Below are positions 35,507 to 45,195 of a stretch of 64,000 nucleotides of DNA, piece after piece. Source of the stretch: G963677445 sp963678275. GTDB lineage: Bacteria; Bacteroidota; Ignavibacteria; Ignavibacteriales; Melioribacteraceae. Below the pieces are notes generated by a model. It was not told the origin of the DNA and did not search any database. It saw only the letters and a program-made list of their open reading frames with translations. Numbering within the stretch: the stretch's first letter is position 1; the number at the start of each line of letters is the position of its first letter. The DNA lies in assembly GCA_963678275.1 (NCBI GenBank), contig OY782765.1, forward strand, positions 3,038,001-3,102,000, in the 5' to 3' direction. The translations under genes were made by a program, and so were the position numbers.

Positions 35507-36871
35507 CTACTTTTGTAAAACCTGGTTGAGCATCATCTTTAATTCTCTGATATTCGCCGGTCTTCCAATTATCCTCTTTTTATGATCAATCAGAAACATA
35601 GTCGGAGTCGCGTAAACAGAATAATCAATCGCGGTTTTCCCTGACCAGCCGGATGATTCATTAACATGGATAAAATCAAATTTTTTCCTCTCAATATATT
35701 CCTGCCACACTTTATTATCCTCCTCCAGCGAAATCGCTACTATTTCCAGTTTATCCTTCTCCACTGTTTTGATAAAATCATTCAATTCGGTAAGCAATTC
35801 ATTGCAATGAGGGCACTCAATCGAATAAAACAAAAGCAGAATATTATCCGCCTGAACATCGTTAAGTTTTAGCAGGTTATCATTTCTGTCGGGAAGGAAT
35901 AATTCCGGAACTCTTTCACCTTTCCCGAACTTTTTTGCCTGCTCAATTCTTTTCGCGATCGCGTTCTCAAGCATTTCATTCAGGCACAAGTCATCCCTGA
36001 CCACATAATTTTCCACAATGTAATCAATAATAAGATCAAACCCGAACTGCCTGAATCCGTTTACCAGGTAATCAACAATATGCTGATAAACCAAAAGATC
36101 GGCGCGGGCTTTAACAAGCAAGGTATCAATTGCTTTAATAAACTCCTTCTCGAGCTCTCCTTTCGAAAGGTTCGGATTACGATAATATGTAAGATATTCT
36201 ATCGCTTTATTTGTAAAAACATCTGAGTATATAAGATCATAATCGTTAAAATCAACCTTATCGAGAGCGTGTTTTTTCAGTAATTCAAGCTGTAGTCCGG
36301 GAGGAAGATTCATATCAATAACCGGAAGCTGCGACGATTTGATATACCTGGCAATAAAACTACCCTTATCTTTTTGTGATTCACTGTTCACAAAGTCAAG
36401 GTATTCTTTCCTGAGCTTCAACAGAGTATTCCTTGTAAAGGAATAATATTCATCATCGCGGGGATAATTCGTGAGAATCAACTGAAGCAATTCACTTTTT
36501 ATTTTAAAATCCCTGTTTAGTTTCAGTAACCGGAAATAAAGTCTGTTGCTTTCAGATTTGACAATTTTAAGACTGTCCGTTATCGCTTTAATACAAGTTT
36601 CCAAAACAACATCACCACCATCATAAATAAAATTCAGGAAATGACTCTCGTCAATTTTTAAGCGGTATATTCCATAATTGTTTCCCTCGAGATCAACTGA
36701 ATATTTTTCCTCTGAATATTTAAGTGAATCAATCAATCTTAAGGTTTCTCCTTCCAGAATAAATAATTCAGCAGGTTTATCTGTACCTTTGATGATGATT
36801 GAAATTTGCTGGGCATTGACTATATGAAAAGTGATCAAAACCAGAAAAAAGAAAAGTGATTTTCCCCTCAT
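35507..36871 (-). CDS. TlpA-like thiol-disulfide protein
   Basis: Start 36871 (GGAAGAG upstream) gives the signal peptide MRGKSLFFFLVLITFHIVNA. A beta-rich N-terminal part (about 22-115) and a helical middle (about 120-310) precede a thioredoxin fold (about 325-454) with the redox pair C353-P-H-C356 and cis-Pro in 'YATPTMFLID'. CPHC is the DsbA-like motif and typical of oxidants, while many TlpA proteins are reductants. It is the second such protein within 6 kb, with the T9SS cargo gene in between. The two may handle disulfides of exported proteins, but this is inferred. Confidence 0.88.
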   Translation of the reverse strand: MRGKSLFFFLVLITFHIVNAQQISIIIKGTDKPAELFILEGETLRLIDSLKYSEEKYSVDLEGNNYGIYRLKIDESHFLNFIYDGGDVVLETCIKAITDSLKIVKSESNRLYFRLLKLNRDFKIKSELLQLILTNYPRDDEYYSFTRNTLLKLRKEYLDFVNSESQKDKGSFIARYIKSSQLPVIDMNLPPGLQLELLKKHALDKVDFNDYDLIYSDVFTNKAIEYLTYYRNPNLSKGELEKEFIKAIDTLLVKARADLLVYQHIVDYLVNGFRQFGFDLIIDYIVENYVVRDDLCLNEMLENAIAKRIEQAKKFGKGERVPELFLPDRNDNLLKLNDVQADNILLLFYSIECPHCNELLTELNDFIKTVEKDKLEIVAISLEEDNKVWQEYIERKKFDFIHVNESSGWSGKTAIDYSVYATPTMFLIDHKKRIIGRPANIRELKMMLNQVLQK

Positions 36872-36998
36872 AACAAATTCTCTTCCAACTTTTATTTGAA
36901 AAAACATGTATAAACTTAAACTGGTAAACCCGGAACAAATTTGCAAAATAATACCGATTAAAAATGATCAATATTTACACTGCCTGAAAATAAAAATA

Positions 36999-37868
36999 TT
37001 ACTCTTTTACAAAAATTATTTTTTCAACCGCTGCCCTGAAGAAATCTTTTGACCATATATCAAGAACCTCAGTATTATCGATAAAAGGCTGCACATCATT
37101 TGCCGCTTTAGCTATATCCAGCTCTTCAATTCTTTGACAGATCAACTTGTAGAATTTTTTTTCAGAAAGTGGTTCAGAATCATTGTAATCTCCGGAGTCC
37201 CTCATGCGGGATTCAAGATGCTTAAGATTTAGCTTTGGGTATTTCGAAACATACCATGTAAAATCATACCAGTCACGGCCTTTGATTCTCGTTTTCCATT
37301 TACGACATAACACAGCATGCATCTTTCCCGCGAATAGTGAAGGCAGTGTGAACGCCCTGACCGCAAACTGAACCGGGTTGAAAACATATTTCATCTCGGT
37401 GTTAAAATCCGGCGGAGGGATTGTATCCACTTCCAGCTTTATTTTTAGTGAAGCCTGCCTGTTTATTCCCCTGATAAGATTTTCCGGTACTTCCACTTTT
37501 AATAACTGCATATATGTATTCGTTTTTATAAAAGCCGGGTCAATCTGCGTTCTGCTTTTTTTTATTTTTCTTTCAAAGGTCACGTCAAAACCCCAGTCAT
37601 GTAATTCTCTTGTAATCGTATTGCCAAATTTATCAAAATCAAATTCGGCGGTTTTTAAGAGAGAAAAGTCAAGATCTTCCGAGTATCTGTCGAGCTGATA
37701 TAGCACACGTAACGCTGTTCCCCCGTAAAAAGCAGCCTGATCAAAAAATTTAGCTCTCCATAACGCGAATAAGGTCAAAGATTGCAAGAGTTCCCGTAAA
37801 TACTGTAACTGTTCCGCTTCGGATTTCGGAGTCTTTCCTCTAAAAAAATCGATCATTAACTCATTCAT
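36999..37868 (-). CDS. AbiEii-type nucleotidyltransferase toxin
   Basis: The 289-residue protein belongs to the AbiEii/AbiGii family. The nucleotide-transfer motif is GGTALR (49-54) followed by YSEDLDFS with D65 and D67. 'KGRDWYDFTWYV' is the second family signature. Family members act as type IV-like toxins that transfer nucleotides, with phage-abortive infection roles in some systems. Its ATG overlaps the end of the antitoxin gene by eight bases (37861-37868), with a GGGAG site inside the antitoxin gene. It is likely functional because both motifs are intact. Confidence 0.92.
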   Translation of the reverse strand: MNELMIDFFRGKTPKSEAEQLQYLRELLQSLTLFALWRAKFFDQAAFYGGTALRVLYQLDRYSEDLDFSLLKTAEFDFDKFGNTITRELHDWGFDVTFERKIKKSRTQIDPAFIKTNTYMQLLKVEVPENLIRGINRQASLKIKLEVDTIPPPDFNTEMKYVFNPVQFAVRAFTLPSLFAGKMHAVLCRKWKTRIKGRDWYDFTWYVSKYPKLNLKHLESRMRDSGDYNDSEPLSEKKFYKLICQRIEELDIAKAANDVQPFIDNTEVLDIWSKDFFRAAVEKIIFVKE

Positions 37869-38523
37869 CGCTCATTAGCTCCCTTTTGGCAAATTTAACA
37901 AACCAATTAATTTTTCTTGAAGCATAAACTTTATTATAAAATTCCAGTTTATCAGGCATGAGAATTTTTTTAAGGGAATCTTCGTCCACCCTTAAATCGT
38001 CAAAAAGATAAGTACTATATGATGAAGGTGATGTAGGGTGAAACCTTCTATCCAGCCAGATTTTATCTATTAAAGCTTTCAGAGGCTCAGCAATCATATA
38101 ACTAACTCCATTATATCTTTCTATTTTTATACCCGGTGAAAATCTTTCCCTGCTTATCTGTGAGTAGCTGAACAATCCCACCGGTGTTCGAAAGGTTCTC
38201 GATCTTCCTGTTGTAACAGATGTAATTGTTTTTACTTTTTCAGGGATAATTCCGGCATTAGAGAGCACATATTCCAGACTCACACAGGATGGTCCGTATA
38301 TTAAATTGGCGATTTGCTCAGGATATATATTTTCTTTCCTCCATATTTCCCCGAATACATATAAACCCTTTTTTATTCTGACTATATCACCGTTCCTGGT
38401 CAGCCTTGTTACGACATCCCGCGGTTTTTTGTATTGATTAAGCGCCTCCATTAACTGAAGATAGCTAAATATTTCCCCTGAAATATGTTCTCTGATTTCT
38501 TTTATAACTGACATTTTCTGCAT
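37861..38523 (-). CDS. AbiEi-type antitoxin / transcriptional regulator
   Basis: The protein (220 residues from the ATG at 38523; a longer frame reaches 38583) starts with a winged-helix region 'MQKMSVIKEIREHISGEIF...KPRDVVTRLTRNGDIVRIKKGLY' and continues with the AbiEi core 'PEQIANLIYGPSCVSLEYVLSNAGIIPEKVKTITSVTTGR'. AbiEi proteins neutralise the AbiEii toxin and repress their own promoter by binding inverted repeats. No strong ribosome-binding site is seen before the start. The downstream toxin gene is translationally coupled. Confidence 0.9.
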   Translation of the reverse strand: MQKMSVIKEIREHISGEIFSYLQLMEALNQYKKPRDVVTRLTRNGDIVRIKKGLYVFGEIWRKENIYPEQIANLIYGPSCVSLEYVLSNAGIIPEKVKTITSVTTGRSRTFRTPVGLFSYSQISRERFSPGIKIERYNGVSYMIAEPLKALIDKIWLDRRFHPTSPSSYSTYLFDDLRVDEDSLKKILMPDKLEFYNKVYASRKINWFVKFAKRELMSDE

Positions 38524-38528
38524 AGTAT

Positions 38529-38545
38529 GTCCATTATTTTTGGAC
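38529..38545. promoter_or_regulatory. Inverted repeat, possible AbiEi operator
   Basis: GTCCA (38529-38533) and TGGAC (38541-38545), separated by seven bases, lie immediately upstream of the antitoxin start. AbiEi regulators bind such short inverted repeats. The short stem makes this a suggestion only. Confidence 0.35.
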
Positions 38546-38719
38546 TTGCTATGCAATATAAGTGAGTATTCTTCAAAAAGCAAACAATCAATTCGTGATT
38601 ATTATCAATTTTAATAATCTTCAACAGAAAACCAGGGCAACAAACGAGAATCATTTACTTTTTTTTATTATATTCCGGTTCAGTTAGATTTGGCAATCAT
38701 TAAACCAAATGAGGTTGGA

Positions 38720-41700
38720 ATGAATAAAATATTAACGGTTCTTATTATCTTGTTCTTAACGGGAATGAATTTCTCCCAGGTAAACCCTGTCGCGAACTGG
38801 AAAATGAACGAAGGAGATGGCAATAAAACTTACGACGCTGTCGGCGGCATAGAAGCAGGCATAAACGGCCCTAACTGGACAGCAGGACATATTGAAGCGG
38901 CTTTGGTTTCGAATGGATATGCCGACAGAATAAAGGTAGATGATGACGACAGATTTGATCTGACAACCGAAGGAACAATCGCTTTGTGGATTAAACTCGA
39001 TCAATGGCTTCCTTATGCGGGACTTGTACACAAAGGACATAAAAAGAACTGGAATGACGAAGCTTATTCCTTTCAGTTTGATTCCGGAGGGAAAAAACTC
39101 CTCGGCGGCCTCTTCAGCAATGGAGGTGATATTACCGTTGATTCTCCAACCGAACTTGAGTTAAATCAATGGTATTATGTTTTGTTTACCTGGAATGCCG
39201 ATGTTATGAGAATATATATAGATGGACAGTTTGACTCTGAGAACCTCAATCCCCATAACAACCCGCGTGAAACAAATGGTAAGCTTATGCTCGGAAGTCA
39301 GTTGGATCAGAAATACAACAACGCTTATAAATACTTTGGATTTGACGGCACAATTGATGAAGTGACAATATACGATAAGTATTTGACCTCCGACCAGGTT
39401 TTGCAGGTTTACCAGAACTACCTTCCGACCATTCAGCCTGTCGAAGAGGTGCTCGCGTACTGGAAAATGGATGAAGGAAGCGGAAGCACAACTATTGACA
39501 GCGAAAATAATCTTATCGGGGCTGTTCACGGCGCTTCATGGACAAATGACGCGGTCTCGGGTAGCGCGCTTGAATTTTCATTTCAGGATCAGAATATTAC
39601 GATCGGAGATAATGATCTGCTGAATCCCACCGACGCTATAACTATCGAAGCCTGGATAAAATGGAATGAAGACCCGACAACCGCAAATTCATACGCGAAT
39701 ATTATTTCAAAGGATGGAGACGGGCAATACCAGATTCAACATAATTCAAACAATACCAAATTTGAATTCGCTATCAATACAGAAAACGGCCGCAAATGGA
39801 TACAGTCCTTCACCTCCCCCGAGGAAGACAAATGGTACTATGTTGCCGGCCGCTATAGCAGCAGCGATGAGGAGATGGCAATTTTCGTAAACGGCACAAA
39901 AGAGCAGGTTAAAACACTTACCGGAGCGATTGTCGCGACCGAAAGTCCATTGCTTATTGGTGATCATAAATATCCGTCACGAACTTTTTATGGTATAATT
40001 GATGAAGTGCGCCTTTCAAATTACCAGCTTACAGATGAAGAGATTATGGCCCGCTACCAGGATATGAAACCGGCTAACCAGAATTACGATAACATGGCCC
40101 TGCTTTTCCATCTCGATGAAGGAGCAGGAACAACAATCAAAGATGAATCGGGTGAACTTGCGGGAAATATTATCGCCGGAGCTGAATGGATTGACGGTAA
40201 AGGTGGCTCGGCGCTCCATTTTAACGGTGATGATCAGTATATAGAATTCCCCGGCACAGAGAATCTTCCGCTTGATGATGAAATTCTGCTCGCGGCCTGG
40301 GTTAAGGCTGAAGAAAATAAAACAGCCAAAATTTTCCAGAAGGGCGATTGGGATGGCCATTCGCTCGGGATGGATATATGGCGGGGCTGGAAAGCGACCG
40401 TTTCAATAGGAGAGGAAGCTTATGATATTGAATGGGGTCACGGACGTCCGGTGCTTGGAGAATGGTACCACCTGGTGTTAACGTATGATGGCAGCATTAT
40501 GAAATTTTATGTTAATGCCCAACTACAAAACAGCAAAGAAGTCAGCGGGGTTTTACGTCAGAACAGCCGTCCCCTCGCCGCGGCCAGCGATAATGGAGGC
40601 CAGAAATTCTTCAACGGCGCTATTGATGATCTTGTTATACTTAATTTTGCTCCCACCCAGGAAGAAATCATCGGGTATTATAATAATTTTTTCCAGCAGG
40701 AAAATGTATGGCAGCAGATGGAGGTTACAGGTTTCACTTCATTTCCCTACTCTTTTGATATGAATTCTGAAGGAATCATTTTCTCAGGCAACTGGGGCGG
40801 AGCAGGGATATTCAAATCTACCGATGAAGGCCAGACATGGGAAAACCTTCAGAATGGATACTGGGTTTGGAAAGTGGCCATTGATGATGATGATGATATT
40901 TATGTCGGCACAAGCGCCCGCGGTATAATAAAATCCACCGACGACGGAGCCACCTGGGATTCATTATCGGTTGGAGCATCCTCGATGGATTTCAGGGACA
41001 TTGTTATCAGAGACGGCGCTATATACGCTTCGAGCTGGGGTGGAGGCATTGTAAAATCAACTAATGATGGCGAAACCTGGGAATCGGTAAGCGCAACTCT
41101 GCCGAGCAATGTTATTCACTCAATCACCTTTGATTCCGGCGGGAACCTCTGGGCAGGCGCTTATGACGGATTGGGAGTATATAAAACAAGTGATGACGGA
41201 GGAACATGGGAACCTGTAACAGTTCCTTACGGATATATCTGGTCGATTGATATCAGTCCCGACGATGATATTTACCTCGGCACCTATGGAGGCCCGGAAG
41301 ATGATGGTGTAGGGCTGTACGTTTCGGAAGATGACGGACACTCATGGACAAAAGAAGATGAATTTGACGGATTGAATATTTACGGAGTAGAATTCGTGGA
41401 TGAACAGACATTCGTCCTCACCTGGGAAAATGGAATGTATATAACCGAAAACAGCGTTCCCGGCCAGATGGATAATATCGAAAAATGGATGCCCTATAAC
41501 AGCGGCCTTCAAAGCGGTGAAGTGACAGCGATAATAACACGGACCGACGGCTCCCTGCTGCTCGGAACAGGCGATTCACAGCTTTATAATAATTTTGACC
41601 CGGTTACATCTGTTAATGATTTCCCGGGTAACGAAACTATTCCTGACAATATGACTCTGGAGCAGAACTATCCCAATCCATTTAATCCCTCAACGAATAT

Positions 41701-41908
41701 AGCGTTTAATATAAGCGAACAGGGATTCTACCGGGTTAAGGTTTATAATATCGCGGGTGAGCTGATTCAGGAATTGCTGAGTGAAGAACTGATCCCCGGT
41801 CAATACAGTGTCACTTTTAACGCCGAAGGAATTTCTTCAGGAATATATTTTTACACCCTTGAGAGCAGCGCGAAAATTCTGACAGGTAAAATGCTGCTTC
41901 TCAAATAA
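38720..41908 (+). CDS. T9SS-secreted protein: three LamG-like domains plus BNR/propeller
   Basis: Start 38720 (GAGGTTGGA in front) gives the signal peptide MNKILTVLIILFLTGMNFS. Three LamG/concanavalin-like domains follow: about 22-240 ('VANWKMNEGDGNKTYDAVGG'), 250-450 ('VLAYWKMDEGSGSTTIDSEN') and 460-660 ('ALLFHLDEGAGTTIKDESG'), each ending 'IDEV' or 'IDDLVI'. A BNR/sortilin-like propeller (about 670-970) has repeated 'KSTDDGxTWxS' motifs. The C terminus (about 985-1062) is a T9SS sorting domain: LEQNYPNPFNPSTNIAF, SSGIYFYTL, KMLLLK. Such proteins are usually surface glycan binders or adhesins. It is followed by a strong terminator. Confidence 0.9.
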   Translation: MNKILTVLIILFLTGMNFSQVNPVANWKMNEGDGNKTYDAVGGIEAGINGPNWTAGHIEAALVSNGYADRIKVDDDDRFDLTTEGTIALWIKLDQWLPYAGLVHKGHKKNWNDEAYSFQFDSGGKKLLGGLFSNGGDITVDSPTELELNQWYYVLFTWNADVMRIYIDGQFDSENLNPHNNPRETNGKLMLGSQLDQKYNNAYKYFGFDGTIDEVTIYDKYLTSDQVLQVYQNYLPTIQPVEEVLAYWKMDEGSGSTTIDSENNLIGAVHGASWTNDAVSGSALEFSFQDQNITIGDNDLLNPTDAITIEAWIKWNEDPTTANSYANIISKDGDGQYQIQHNSNNTKFEFAINTENGRKWIQSFTSPEEDKWYYVAGRYSSSDEEMAIFVNGTKEQVKTLTGAIVATESPLLIGDHKYPSRTFYGIIDEVRLSNYQLTDEEIMARYQDMKPANQNYDNMALLFHLDEGAGTTIKDESGELAGNIIAGAEWIDGKGGSALHFNGDDQYIEFPGTENLPLDDEILLAAWVKAEENKTAKIFQKGDWDGHSLGMDIWRGWKATVSIGEEAYDIEWGHGRPVLGEWYHLVLTYDGSIMKFYVNAQLQNSKEVSGVLRQNSRPLAAASDNGGQKFFNGAIDDLVILNFAPTQEEIIGYYNNFFQQENVWQQMEVTGFTSFPYSFDMNSEGIIFSGNWGGAGIFKSTDEGQTWENLQNGYWVWKVAIDDDDDIYVGTSARGIIKSTDDGATWDSLSVGASSMDFRDIVIRDGAIYASSWGGGIVKSTNDGETWESVSATLPSNVIHSITFDSGGNLWAGAYDGLGVYKTSDDGGTWEPVTVPYGYIWSIDISPDDDIYLGTYGGPEDDGVGLYVSEDDGHSWTKEDEFDGLNIYGVEFVDEQTFVLTWENGMYITENSVPGQMDNIEKWMPYNSGLQSGEVTAIITRTDGSLLLGTGDSQLYNNFDPVTSVNDFPGNETIPDNMTLEQNYPNPFNPSTNIAFNISEQGFYRVKVYNIAGELIQELLSEELIPGQYSVTFNAEGISSGIYFYTLESSAKILTGKMLLLK

Positions 41909-41961
41909 AGAATTATTTTCTGGCAGTATTTATAATTTTATTTTCTGCCATTAAAAGTTAT

Positions 41962-41998
41962 ATCCCGGATATTATTTCACATATCCGGGATTTTTTTT
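41962..41998 (+). terminator. Rho-independent terminator of the LamG/propeller gene
   Basis: ATCCCGGATAT (41962-41972) pairs perfectly with ATATCCGGGAT (41981-41991) and is followed by a run of eight T. Confidence 0.95.
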
Positions 41999-41999
41999 G

Positions 42000-42557
42000 A
42001 TAGAATTTTGCGGCGATCAATTCGATCTGAATAGTCCCGTCGGTGAACAGGCAGAGGGAGTACCTAAGCCGGCAAAGTAAGAAGTGAAGAGCAAAAACAC
42101 TTCTCTGATATTTAAATAAATCCGATTTCGATAACGACTTCGATTTAGATTTCGATGGCAACCTTATATCATATCAATCTCTTTAATCCACGTAATTCTG
42201 TTCTGCGCTTTTTGTGGGATTTTGTGGTTTGGTGTTTTAGTGGCTTTTCTTCTGCCTGAATCAGTGTAATCAGCCTAATAAGAAAAATCCGCGGTCCTCT
42301 TTTTAATTATTAATTGTTCATTATTAATTATTAATTGAATTCTTGTCATTTTGAGCAGAATCAGGTTGTTTGTGCAATAATTAGCCAAATACAATGTCAC
42401 TAACATACACCATATCCATCTTACTCGCCGGTTAGCAAAAGCCTCCACAGCGGAGATGAAATAATTTACGGAAATAGTTTATTTTAATCATTATATTATT
42501 TCCTTAATAAAATAATATTGGGATGACTATTAGTAATATTTGATAACAGAGGGATAT
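42000..42557. other. Non-coding spacer with dispersed repeat R4
   Basis: About 550 bp. It contains R4 copy 3 (42206-42345) and otherwise A+T-rich sequence. The radical-SAM gene at 42558 has GAGGG as a ribosome-binding site. Confidence 0.55.
42206..42345. repeat. Dispersed intergenic repeat R4, copy 3
   Basis: Same block order as 22027-22190: TGTGGGATTTTGTGGTTTGG, TTAGTGGC, GTAATCAGC, CCGCGGTCCTCTTTTTAATT, then TTAATTATTAATTG. Confidence 0.75.
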
Positions 42558-44072
42558 ATGAAGATCACACTTATTGACCCGACGGGCACAATTATAAATT
42601 ACGGACTCAGGGCGCTGGCGCAAACATTGCTTAATGCCGGTCATGAGGTCAGACTTCTCTTTATGAATCAGCAGACCATAAATTACAATTATAACTATTC
42701 AAAACAAATTTATTCCGATCTTTGGGAGCTGGTTGAGGGCTCCGATCTCGCTGGCTTTTTTGTGCTCTCCAACTTTCTTGGTCAGGCGGAAAAATTAACC
42801 GGGAGCATTAAAAATAATCTGAATATCCCTGTTATTTGGGGTGGAATTCATGCGACAGCATGCCCGGATAAATCACTGGATTACGCCGACTTTGTATGCA
42901 TAGGGGAAGGCGAAAAATGCCTGACAGCGCTGCTGGATAAGTTAGACTCCGGTACTGAATATTTATCAACGCCCAACCTCTGCTATAAATTAAATGGTCA
43001 GATTATTAAAAATCCACTCGCCGTTATTGATGCCGATATCGATAGTTATTCCATGCCATTATACGATAATCAGAAAGAATTCGTTCGTTATGAGGATCGA
43101 ATAGTGCAAATGAATAACAATATCAGAATGGAATTAACAGGTTACCAGACTAATTATTATCATATTAATGAAGAAACGACTTACCCATATCTGACTATGG
43201 CCTCCAGGGGATGTCCTAATTCATGCTGCTATTGTTGCAACAACCTGGTTAAAAATATCTACCGGGGTAAAGGAAAACTTCTCAGACGCCGCGCCAATGA
43301 GCAGGTCATCCGGGAATTGGAATCAGCTTTGGAAAAAATGCCCTTTATAAATTTGATTGAGCTGTTTGATGATGACTTCATCTTTCCCAATGAAGAAACT
43401 ATATCAGAATTCGCCGATTTGTACAAAAAAAGAATCGGCCTCCCTTTCCGATGCAATTTCAGACCCGACAGCGTTTCACAAAATAAAATTGATTGTCTGA
43501 AGGATGCAGGTCTCATTTCAGTTGAGATAGGACTGCAAAGCGCCAGCCTTGAAACAAATAAACTTTTTAACAGAAAATTTAACCGGCAGAAATTTCTTTC
43601 GTGCTCCGAAATCGTAAACAGAAATCAGCAAATAACCGTTAAGTACGACCTGATTGTTGATAATCCTTTTGAGAAAAACTCCGATGTAATCCAAACACTC
43701 CGATTTATATCACTGCTGCCGGAACCATTTGACATAGCAGTTTATTCTCTCACTTTTTTCCCCGGAACCACACTATATAATTACGCGCAGAAGAAAAAGA
43801 TATTTACTGATTTTATCAAAGAGATTGTCGAGAAAAAGAACTTTGTACAGTATGAATTTAAAGATCCTTTCATCAAGTTTTTGTTCTTATATATAAGAAG
43901 GATCGGTTTCAATAACCCGCTTAAAAAGAAGGTCTTCAATGTTTTAACTTCGAAAATAATATTTACTGCGCTAAACAGCTTCCTGTTTTTCCCCTTATGG
44001 TCATCATTTCTTTTCGCGAAGCGCGCCGCTTCCAGTATGAGAAATAAAGGGACAAAACTTTTTCCCGGTTAA
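42558..44072 (+). CDS. B12-binding-type radical SAM protein
   Basis: Start 42558 is preferred over an upstream TTG because of GAGGG four bases before it. The 504-residue protein has an N-terminal cobalamin-binding-like Rossmann domain (about 1-140, 'KITLIDPTGTIINYGLRALAQTLLNAGHEV', 'IPVIWGGIHATACPDKSL', 'CIGEGEKCL') and a radical-SAM domain with C219-x3-C223-x2-C226 (RGCPNSCCYC) binding the 4Fe-4S cluster. Later motifs are 'LFDDDFIFP' and 'EIGLQSAS'. The C terminus has two hydrophobic stretches (about 430-490) suggesting membrane association. Members modify lipids, tetrapyrroles or peptides; the substrate is unknown. No partner gene is adjacent. Confidence 0.88.
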   Translation: MKITLIDPTGTIINYGLRALAQTLLNAGHEVRLLFMNQQTINYNYNYSKQIYSDLWELVEGSDLAGFFVLSNFLGQAEKLTGSIKNNLNIPVIWGGIHATACPDKSLDYADFVCIGEGEKCLTALLDKLDSGTEYLSTPNLCYKLNGQIIKNPLAVIDADIDSYSMPLYDNQKEFVRYEDRIVQMNNNIRMELTGYQTNYYHINEETTYPYLTMASRGCPNSCCYCCNNLVKNIYRGKGKLLRRRANEQVIRELESALEKMPFINLIELFDDDFIFPNEETISEFADLYKKRIGLPFRCNFRPDSVSQNKIDCLKDAGLISVEIGLQSASLETNKLFNRKFNRQKFLSCSEIVNRNQQITVKYDLIVDNPFEKNSDVIQTLRFISLLPEPFDIAVYSLTFFPGTTLYNYAQKKKIFTDFIKEIVEKKNFVQYEFKDPFIKFLFLYIRRIGFNNPLKKKVFNVLTSKIIFTALNSFLFFPLWSSFLFAKRAASSMRNKGTKLFPG

Positions 44073-44857
44073 CAGGATATTATTTATTTATCTTTAATTG
44101 GATATAATAACCTCTCTAAAATTCTTCAATAATGAAAAATCAGAAATCCCCTCCCTTTAAGATGTTAAATGGAGGATGGAAGCTCTGCTGTCAAATTAAG
44201 CCATCAAAAAGCCCCCGAACGCTTTAATCAATAGAAAATGACATCGGGATTGAATGGATAAATCCCAAATAATCTCTCGTACTCGTTCACGTAATCGCAC
44301 TTCGTTCTCGTCTTTTCAAAACGCTCAGGTTATTCTGGAACGAGGAGGACTACGAGTACCGCTGCGCCCCCCAAAAAGAATGTTTCATAAGAACGAAAAG
44401 ATATTTGCACAATTAATGTCAATAAGAGGTATTTTTTTACCGTTCCCTTTCGGGGGCGTAGAAGAGATTTTCGCTTAGCTTGACAGCATTGAGATGGGGT
44501 GATCTACCCTGAGTTGGAATTAATCCGGAGAGAAGTCTGGTTATTTCACCCCCTGAATGACAGATATTTCACGTAATTATAACTCTGTTACCTGGAAGGT
44601 TAAAAAATCAGGAATGAGTTTTATTTTAGCTTTTTTGTGAGATTTTGTGTTTTTATGTTTTAGTGGCTTTTCTTCTCCCTGGATATGTGTAATCAGCGTA
44701 ATCAGAAAAATCCGCGGTCCTCTTTTTCATTATTCATTATTAATTATTAATTATTAATTGAATTCCTGTCATTATGTGTTTTTTAGCGCGGCATCCAAAA
44801 CTCAGATACATAAAATTACTCTGAAATAAATATATCTTTTTACTTTCACAAAAAAGA
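44073..44857. other. Non-coding spacer with palindromic repeats
   Basis: About 790 bp. It includes a CCCCTCC-type repeat (about 44130-44185), a CTCGTACTCGTTC...GAACGAGGA...TACGAGTAC inverted segment (about 44275-44358) that recurs at about 46563-46622, and R4 copy 4 (44587-44763). Confidence 0.6.
44587..44763. repeat. Dispersed intergenic repeat R4, copy 4
   Basis: Blocks TTTTGTGAGATTTTGTG, TTTAGTGGC, TGTAATCAGCGTAATCAGAA, CCGCGGTCCTCTTTTTCATT and a TTAATTATTAATTG tail, matching the other three copies. Confidence 0.75.
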
Positions 44858-44889
44858 TTTGGATAATATAATAAAACCATATAGTTTTG
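44858..44889 (+). promoter_or_regulatory. Bacteroidota-type promoter of the SemiSWEET gene
   Basis: TTTG (44858-44861), 20 bp spacer, TAGTTTTG (44882-44889) fits the TTTG / TAnnTTTG consensus of Bacteroidota sigma-A. It ends 24 bp before the chosen ATG. Confidence 0.6.
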
Positions 44890-44913
44890 TCCTTATTTTT
44901 TGGAGTGATATTA

Positions 44914-45168
44914 ATGGACATAATTGAAATTATTGGTTTTGCCGCAGCCCTTTGCACAACCTTATCTTACGTGCCACAGGCAATAAAAACAATAAAGACA
45001 AAAAATACCGGCGATCTTTCACTGGTAATGTATATTATCCTGAATATGGGAATTTTTTGCTGGCTGCTTTATGGTTTCCTTATCTGGTCGATCCCTATTA
45101 TCGCGGCAAATATTATTACCATCATGCTTACATTTACAATATTGATGTTGAAAATAAAGTATAAATAG
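44914..45168 (+). CDS. SemiSWEET-type sugar transporter
   Basis: Start 44914 has GGAG eight bases upstream; a TTG at 44887 in the same frame overlaps the promoter and is rejected. The 84-residue protein has three transmembrane helices and the PQ-loop motif of SemiSWEETs, 'TTLSYVPQAIKTIKTKNTGD', then 'LSLVMYIILNMGIFCWLLYG'. SemiSWEETs work as homodimers that move sugars such as sucrose or glucose down a gradient across the inner membrane. It converges on the anSME gene. Substrate not predictable. Confidence 0.92.
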   Translation: MDIIEIIGFAAALCTTLSYVPQAIKTIKTKNTGDLSLVMYIILNMGIFCWLLYGFLIWSIPIIAANIITIMLTFTILMLKIKYK

Positions 45169-45195
45169 CAAATTTATTCAGCACGCTGTTAATTT

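Noticed and set aside
44254..44478. 74-codon frame in the CTCGT-type repeat
   Set aside because: It follows the inverted repeat and has no coding character.
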